64,000 nucleotides of DNA from NCBI RefSeq assembly GCF_000248055.1, contig NZ_BAFC01000062.1:1-64000 (forward strand), written 5' to 3'. The position numbers and the translations under genes were made by a program. Under the pieces are notes generated by a model. It was not told the DNA's origin, did no database searches, and was given only the letters and a program-made list of their open reading frames with translations. Numbering within the stretch: position 1 is the first letter of the stretch; every line of letters starts with the position of its first letter. This DNA is from Gordonia sputi NBRC 100414. GTDB lineage: Bacteria > Actinomycetota > Actinomycetes > Mycobacteriales > Mycobacteriaceae. Of the stretch, positions 59,892 through 64,000 are shown in pieces.

Positions 59892-60556
59892 TCTGGCTAG
59901 CGGCGCTACGACCGGCGGACATGCCCGAGCGCGGAACGCTGGCAGAGGCGGTGGCGCACGCGACGTCGATGGTCAGCGGGGATGATTTCACCGACGTCGT
60001 CACACGAGGACGGGCAGGCGTCGAGCCGGGAATCTGTTGCGACATCTACCATCTACCGCCGAACGAGCTCGCCGCGCCAGACGCACTCGGCGATACAGGC
60101 GTGGGTGCGGCATCGGTGTACGCGGTTCGCCGGTTCACCTACCGCCCGGGCAGTTCGCTTGACGAGGTGCGCTCAGCCGAGGAAGCGCTTGATGTTCAGC
60201 TTCCGCAGCGTTGGGTCGAATATCTCACCGGCCCGAGTGTCCTCGATAAGGCCGAGGGCCCAGAATATTTCGACCTCTTCACTCCAGCCGATATTGCCGA
60301 CGTGACGAACGCGTTCTATGAGTGGTCACCGCGCATCGGCGCTGCGATGATCGGCAGCGACGGTGGCTCGAGCCGACTGCAGTTGGACACTCGCGTCGGC
60401 GACGCAAGCCCTGTCGTCATGATGTTCCCGGGCGATCGTGATTGGGAGGACACCACCGTTCAGGCCGACAGCATCGACGACTTCATCGAGTCCGCGGAGG
60501 CGGGGACCTTCGAAGTGATCTTCGACGACACGCGCAAATATCGTCCGCGCAGGTGA
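59888..60556 (+). CDS. SUKH (SMI1/KNR4)-family immunity-type protein
   Basis: 222 residues from GTG 59888. The SUKH-like part is about 105-215: EVRSAEEALDVQLPQRWVEYL, YFDLFTPADIADVTNAFYEW, MIGSDGGSSRLQLDTR and DSIDDFIESAEAG. The N-terminal 100 residues differ. Co-translated with the preceding NTF2-like gene. No cognate toxin is seen in the window. Confidence 0.75.
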   Translation: MIWLAALRPADMPERGTLAEAVAHATSMVSGDDFTDVVTRGRAGVEPGICCDIYHLPPNELAAPDALGDTGVGAASVYAVRRFTYRPGSSLDEVRSAEEALDVQLPQRWVEYLTGPSVLDKAEGPEYFDLFTPADIADVTNAFYEWSPRIGAAMIGSDGGSSRLQLDTRVGDASPVVMMFPGDRDWEDTTVQADSIDDFIESAEAGTFEVIFDDTRKYRPRR

Positions 60557-60598
60557 CGATCATTGCTTGGCCTCCGACATCGATGATCGGTCGGCGGG

Positions 60599-61084
60599 TC
60601 ACGTCGGCTCGAGCCGGTAGAAGTGGATCGTGCGCTCGTCCGCCCACTGTTCGTAATCGCGGTAGGCGGGCCACACCGCAATTGCCCTGGGCCAGAGAGC
60701 GGTTCGCTCCGACTCGGACAGGCGCTGGGCGTGTACCGACTGTGTTTGGCTACCAATGGTGATGGTCGCGCTTGGTGTTGCTTCGAGGTTGTATGACCAT
60801 GCGGGCCGGCGGTTTTGGCCGAAGTTCGATGCGACGACGATGTAGTCGTTGCCGTCCTCGATGTAGATGAGAGGCGTCGTTCGTGGCTGGCGGCTTCGAC
60901 GTCCCGTCGTGGTGAGGATCAGCTGGGGCAGAAGTGCGCGGGGTACGAGGTGTAGCCGCCCGCCGGTCAGTCGGGCGATCGAACGATCAAGCGGCACCGA
61001 GCGCCGCATGACCTGGGACACAGTCTTATTGGTGCCCATCCGCTGGAGCAGGCTCGTAGCCGTCAGTGTTCCCCTCGGTGTCAT
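60599..61084 (-). CDS. Nitroreductase-family deazaflavin (F420)-dependent protein
   Basis: 161 residues from ATG 61084. DDN-type split beta-barrel: LILTTTGRRSRQPRTTPLIYI and GNDYIVVASNFGQNRRPAWSYNLEATPSATI, then the C-terminal AIAVWPAYRDYEQW. Such proteins use F420H2 to reduce or detoxify substrates, or hydrolyse lipids. The substrate is not predictable. Confidence 0.88.
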   Translation of the reverse strand: MTPRGTLTATSLLQRMGTNKTVSQVMRRSVPLDRSIARLTGGRLHLVPRALLPQLILTTTGRRSRQPRTTPLIYIEDGNDYIVVASNFGQNRRPAWSYNLEATPSATITIGSQTQSVHAQRLSESERTALWPRAIAVWPAYRDYEQWADERTIHFYRLEPT

Positions 61085-61096
61085 CGCCGCGCTCCT

Positions 61097-61415
61097 GCCC
61101 GTCGGTCCGAGTATTCGACGTATGCCTGTCCCGAACGCGTGCGTCCTTCGATCTCGCCATGCCAGTGGTATCCGGCGATGTAGCCCATGCCCGCTTACAG
61201 CCAATGAGTCGGTGCGATTGTCCGACCTTCGTCGCCGAATTCCCGAGGCGTCTCCGACGACGATGTCTCAGCGGCTCGACGAGCTGGTTGACGCGAGGAT
61301 CGTCACCAAAGGACGCTCGGGCTACCGGTTGACGACGCACGGCGCAGCGCTTCTGGTCAGCCTGGGGCCACTCGAGTTATGGGCGAAGTCGTGGAAATTG
61401 GCGCACCGTGATTGA
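61097..61415 (+). pseudogene. Remnant of a winged-helix (HxlR-like) regulator, frameshifted
   Basis: The 3' part (about 61200-61415) reads VRLSDLRRRIPEASPTTMSQ, then RLDELVDARIVTKG and YRLTTHGAALL, a typical HxlR/PadR-like wing region. The preceding stretch reads sensibly (ASFDLAMPVVSGDVAHA) but in another frame; the join near 61190 would need a 1-base deletion. It has no good start and stands divergent from the F420-type gene. Confidence 0.45.
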
Positions 61416-61500
61416 CTGCGGGCGAGCCCGAGCCAGTATCGACGTGAAGCGGGAATGTGCCCGCGCGTCTCTGAGCGCATCAAGCTAGGCGTCGTCCGGG

Positions 61501-62088
61501 TTGTTCTTTGGATCAGCTACGCTCGTGCTCATGGTGGCTGGCTGTGACGCGTCAGACTCGAATCACGTTTGCCCCGGCCAACTTCCCGCTTCAAGCGGGC
61601 AACCAAGTCGATTCTTGTACTCACAAGTCGACCCGCCACCGAAAGCGGCTCCGCGGGTGTGGATTTCGGGGAAACCTAGCTACAGGGTGCCGCCGGTTGT
61701 AGAGGTCTGGCCCGGCCCAGAGAATCGGGCCATCGAGTCGCCGCGCGATCCGAGTTGCATCAAATGGACTTGCTCGCCCAAGGACTGGGATGGGCAGCTT
61801 GCAATTGATACAGATCGCGCCCCATTCGAAGTCGTCGTTACCCGATATCAAAGCGTAGGCGACGATGGTTTGCCTCGAGAATTGATGCAGCGGTGTCAGT
61901 ACGGTCGAGGTTGCGAGCCGTGCTCGATTTACGAGGATGCTGATGACCGCGGGCTCGTAGTCGATCTGAGGGAATCAATCAATACAGATTACCCTTACAT
62001 GCTGATCCAGCTCACATGGACGAATCAGTCGTCTAACGCCGGCTACGCTCGCGACAGTTTTGTCGTCCTGGCGGTCGAGGCTTTGTGA
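61501..62088 (+). CDS. Predicted lipoprotein of unknown function
   Basis: 195 residues from TTG 61501. A very short signal with lipobox-like VAGC (Cys15), then several Cys (CPGQ, CIKWTC, CQYGRGCEPC) suggesting disulfides outside the cell, and the end LTWTNQSSNAGYARDSFVVLAVEAL. No family recognised. The start is uncertain because the signal is shorter than usual. Confidence 0.55.
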   Translation: MFFGSATLVLMVAGCDASDSNHVCPGQLPASSGQPSRFLYSQVDPPPKAAPRVWISGKPSYRVPPVVEVWPGPENRAIESPRDPSCIKWTCSPKDWDGQLAIDTDRAPFEVVVTRYQSVGDDGLPRELMQRCQYGRGCEPCSIYEDADDRGLVVDLRESINTDYPYMLIQLTWTNQSSNAGYARDSFVVLAVEAL

Positions 62089-62231
62089 TGCCAACCAGGT
62101 TGATCGAGTTTCGGCACTGAATATCGCTGTTTCATCAAGGCCCCACGATGTGTGTCTGCCACCGCCGCGACGGCCCGAGGGCATCGCGATCTTGCCGTCC
62201 AACCGCGATCACGCGAGTGACCTCCGCATGC

Positions 62232-62990
62232 CTATCCCCCGAACCGCCAGGCCAGCGCGGCGCCGACGGCACCGATGCCATTGGCGGCCCAGTGCAAGGC
62301 GATGGGAGCGAGCAGACTGTCGCTGCGCACGCGGAGCCATCCGAGAAGCACGCCCGCTGCTGCCGTGACGGCGACAGCCACCACGACACCGATGACCTGT
62401 GAGAACACGGTCTGTCCGAAGAGGTCTGACAGGCCCGCGTTGCCCGCGGTGAGCCCGAGCGACGTGACCACATGCCAACAGCCGAAGAGCACGGCTTGGA
62501 TCAGCAGGGCGCGGGTGGGCGTCGTGAGTCGACGCAGCGAGCCGAACAGCACACCCCGGAAGAACAACTCCTCGGGCAGCACCGTCTGGAACGGAATCAC
62601 GACGAACGCAGCCAGTAGCGCGTGTCCGAGGTCGCGATAGGCGTCGTTCTGAAACAGCTCGCGTGTCGGCGGAATGGCGACGCCGACAACGACCACAACA
62701 ACGACCGCAAGGACGATGACCAACGCGTATCGTCCGCCGCTGCGCAGGCCCGCACGGCCGAGGCCCAGGTCCTCGTGAGTGAGCCCCGCGGCGAGCGCGA
62801 TGGACACTGCAACCACCGCGGCGACCGTCACCAACCATTCGACGCCCGGAAAGTGCAGAAAATGAGCGCACATCTGCGCGGTCAGCATTAACGCGGCACC
62901 AACAATTGGCACCAACCACAGTCGACGACGCTTTCGAGAATCGGGCAAGCGTGAGCTCGCGGATGAGACATTGTCGTTGCGGCTCACCAC
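62232..62990 (-). CDS. CPBP-family intramembrane metalloprotease
   Basis: 252 residues, about eight membrane helices. CPBP (Abi, PF02517) motifs: EELFFRGVLFG with the catalytic Glu pair, FGCWHVVTSL and ALHWAANGIG with the metal-binding His. Members process membrane-bound substrates; some protect against self bacteriocins. The substrate is unknown. GTG/ATG near 62990. Confidence 0.88.
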   Translation of the reverse strand: MVSRNDNVSSASSRLPDSRKRRRLWLVPIVGAALMLTAQMCAHFLHFPGVEWLVTVAAVVAVSIALAAGLTHEDLGLGRAGLRSGGRYALVIVLAVVVVVVVGVAIPPTRELFQNDAYRDLGHALLAAFVVIPFQTVLPEELFFRGVLFGSLRRLTTPTRALLIQAVLFGCWHVVTSLGLTAGNAGLSDLFGQTVFSQVIGVVVAVAVTAAAGVLLGWLRVRSDSLLAPIALHWAANGIGAVGAALAWRFGG

Positions 62991-63036
62991 GGTAGCGTCG
63001 CACAGGTTTAGGATTCACGAGTCACATCGATGTCCG

Positions 63037-64000
63037 ATGACCACGAAGGGTGCCCAGGTGCCAGACAAGCCAGCGACCGGCTCCGAGCACGACGCGTCGT
63101 CGAAGACCAGTACCTCGGGTCCTACACCCGACGGTGACGGCCAACTCGCCGAGCCCAGCACTGTCGACAGCAAAGCGGCAGCCGACGCCAAGCCCGCCGT
63201 CGAGAACAAGGCGGACCAAGACAGCAAGCCCGCCGTCGAGACCAAGGCGAGCTCCCATAGCAAGCCCGACGCCGAAGACGAGCACGGCAAGTCGTCGCAC
63301 GGCTGGTCGTCGAAGCTACGACACGCGGCGCTGGCCTATGCGCATCGGATCAGTTTCGCCGGGCTCATGTTCGCGACGGTCTTCCTCTGGTTGTCGACGA
63401 CGCCGTCGTTGCTGCCGCGCGGTCCGTTGTTTCAGGGTGTCGTGTCGGGTGGCGCTGCGGCAGTTGGCTATTGCGTCGGGGTGTTCATCGCCTGGCTGGT
63501 GCGGTACATGCTGTCTCGCTCGCAGCGGTGGCCGTCGCTGAAGCGAAACTATTGGATAGCGCTGGGTGTGATCGCGCTCATCGGCACGGTCGTGATGCTG
63601 TATTGGTATTCGCGGTGGCAGACCGAGATTCGCAATCTGATGGGTGTCGAAAACCTCACCTGGACGGCGTATCCGATCATCGCGGTGTTCGCTGTGCTCG
63701 TCTTCGTGCTGCTGATGGTGATCGGGCAAGCATGGGCGAGTCTCGTGACATGGCTTGTGCGACAGCTCAGAAAGATCGCTCCGCCGCGCGTTGCCGCTGT
63801 CGCGGGCCTGCTCGTGGTCGCGCTGCTGACGGTGTTCATCCTCAACGGTGTTGTCGCGAAGTATTCGATGAAGGCGCTCAACAGCACCTTCGCGTCCGCC
63901 AACGATGAGGTGCGGCCCAACACCGCTCCCCCGACGTCCGGGTTGCGATCGGGTGGCCCCGGGTCGCTGGTGACGTGGGAGTCGCTTGGGCGTGAGGGTC
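63037..64000 (+). CDS. Abhydrolase_9-type membrane protein, N-terminal part
   Basis: Starts at ATG 63037 or GTG 63058 (VPDKPATGSEHD) and runs off the window. After a Lys/Ala/Asp-rich tail with repeats (KPAVENKADQDSKPAVETKA), the Abhydrolase_9 N-terminal region (PF15420) begins: HRISFAGLMFATVFLWLSTT, PSLLPRGPLFQG, and four or so membrane helices (about 105-275). Then a loop toward the alpha/beta-hydrolase domain, which lies outside. The role is unknown. Confidence 0.8.
   Translation, partial: MTTKGAQVPDKPATGSEHDASSKTSTSGPTPDGDGQLAEPSTVDSKAAADAKPAVENKADQDSKPAVETKASSHSKPDAEDEHGKSSHGWSSKLRHAALAYAHRISFAGLMFATVFLWLSTTPSLLPRGPLFQGVVSGGAAAVGYCVGVFIAWLVRYMLSRSQRWPSLKRNYWIALGVIALIGTVVMLYWYSRWQTEIRNLMGVENLTWTAYPIIAVFAVLVFVLLMVIGQAWASLVTWLVRQLRKIAPPRVAAVAGLLVVALLTVFILNGVVAKYSMKALNSTFASANDEVRPNTAPPTSGLRSGGPGSLVTWESLGREG

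Overview
The window is the origin-of-replication neighbourhood of a high-GC actinomycete of the order Mycobacteriales (Corynebacteriales). Gene order matches the Mycobacterium dnaA region almost gene for gene, in inverted orientation. Gordonia or a close relative is the best guess, from the repeat family and gene content; the genus is inferred, not proven. The putative oriC (about 41930-42250) lies between dnaN and dnaA. Three perfect or near-perfect parS sites lie 4-7 kb away, near rsmG and parA.

Layout. (1) 1-13.0 kb: an accessory defence-type island. It has the end of a frameshifted ISL3-family element, a PD-(D/E)XK-like protein whose last codons were replaced by a complete ISAs1-family insertion (1850-3179, 18-bp inverted repeats, 10-bp target duplication, transposase killed by a nonsense codon), a large AAA_13-like ATPase, type III restriction-modification Mod and Res subunits, and an AlbA_2/Schlafen-type protein. 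The island stops beside the 3' end of a tRNA-Leu. (2) 13.4-23.7 kb: tRNA-Leu, then fhaA, fhaB-pstP-rodA-pbpA-pknA-pknB, a cell-division and peptidoglycan signalling operon with 4-bp stop/start overlaps. (3) 23.8-31.4 kb: trpG/pabA, crgA, a PH-domain-like membrane protein flanked by two 46-bp repeats carrying DnaA boxes, a rhomboid protease that seems to start at CTG, cyclophilin ppiA, a small membrane protein, a DUF4190 protein with a 21-bp minisatellite, a cutinase, a DUF1622 protein, a 31-bp periodic repeat array, tRNA-Ala and tRNA-Ile.

(4) 31.8-44.0 kb, minus strand: dnaA, oriC, dnaN, gnd, recF, a DciA/DUF721 gene, gyrB, gyrA and a DUF3566 gene. (5) 44.6-52.1 kb, plus strand: rpmH, rnpA, yidD, yidC, jag, rsmG, parA, parB and a GNAT-like gene. 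(6) 52.1-56.6 kb, minus strand: sigM, anti-sigma rsmA, trxB, trxA and the PG-amidase-like cwlM. (7) 56.8-64 kb: synteny breaks. murJ and its usual partners do not follow sigM. Instead there is a cassette of a lipoprotein, a PA-domain protein, two SUKH (SMI1/KNR4) immunity-type proteins and a signal-less paralogue of the lipoprotein. After it come an F420-type nitroreductase, a broken regulator, another lipoprotein, a CPBP protease and the start of an Abhydrolase_9-type membrane protein cut by the window end.

How it works together: the core supplies replication initiation and chromosome segregation (DnaA/DnaN/RecF/gyrase/ParABS), envelope growth control (PknA/B, PstP, FhaA/B, RodA, PbpA, CrgA, CwlM, YidC) and thiol/stress control (SigM-RsmA-TrxAB). 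The two accessory blocks flanking it look like phage defence on the left and inter-bacterial toxin immunity on the right. All family assignments come from reading motifs and synteny; no database search was run.
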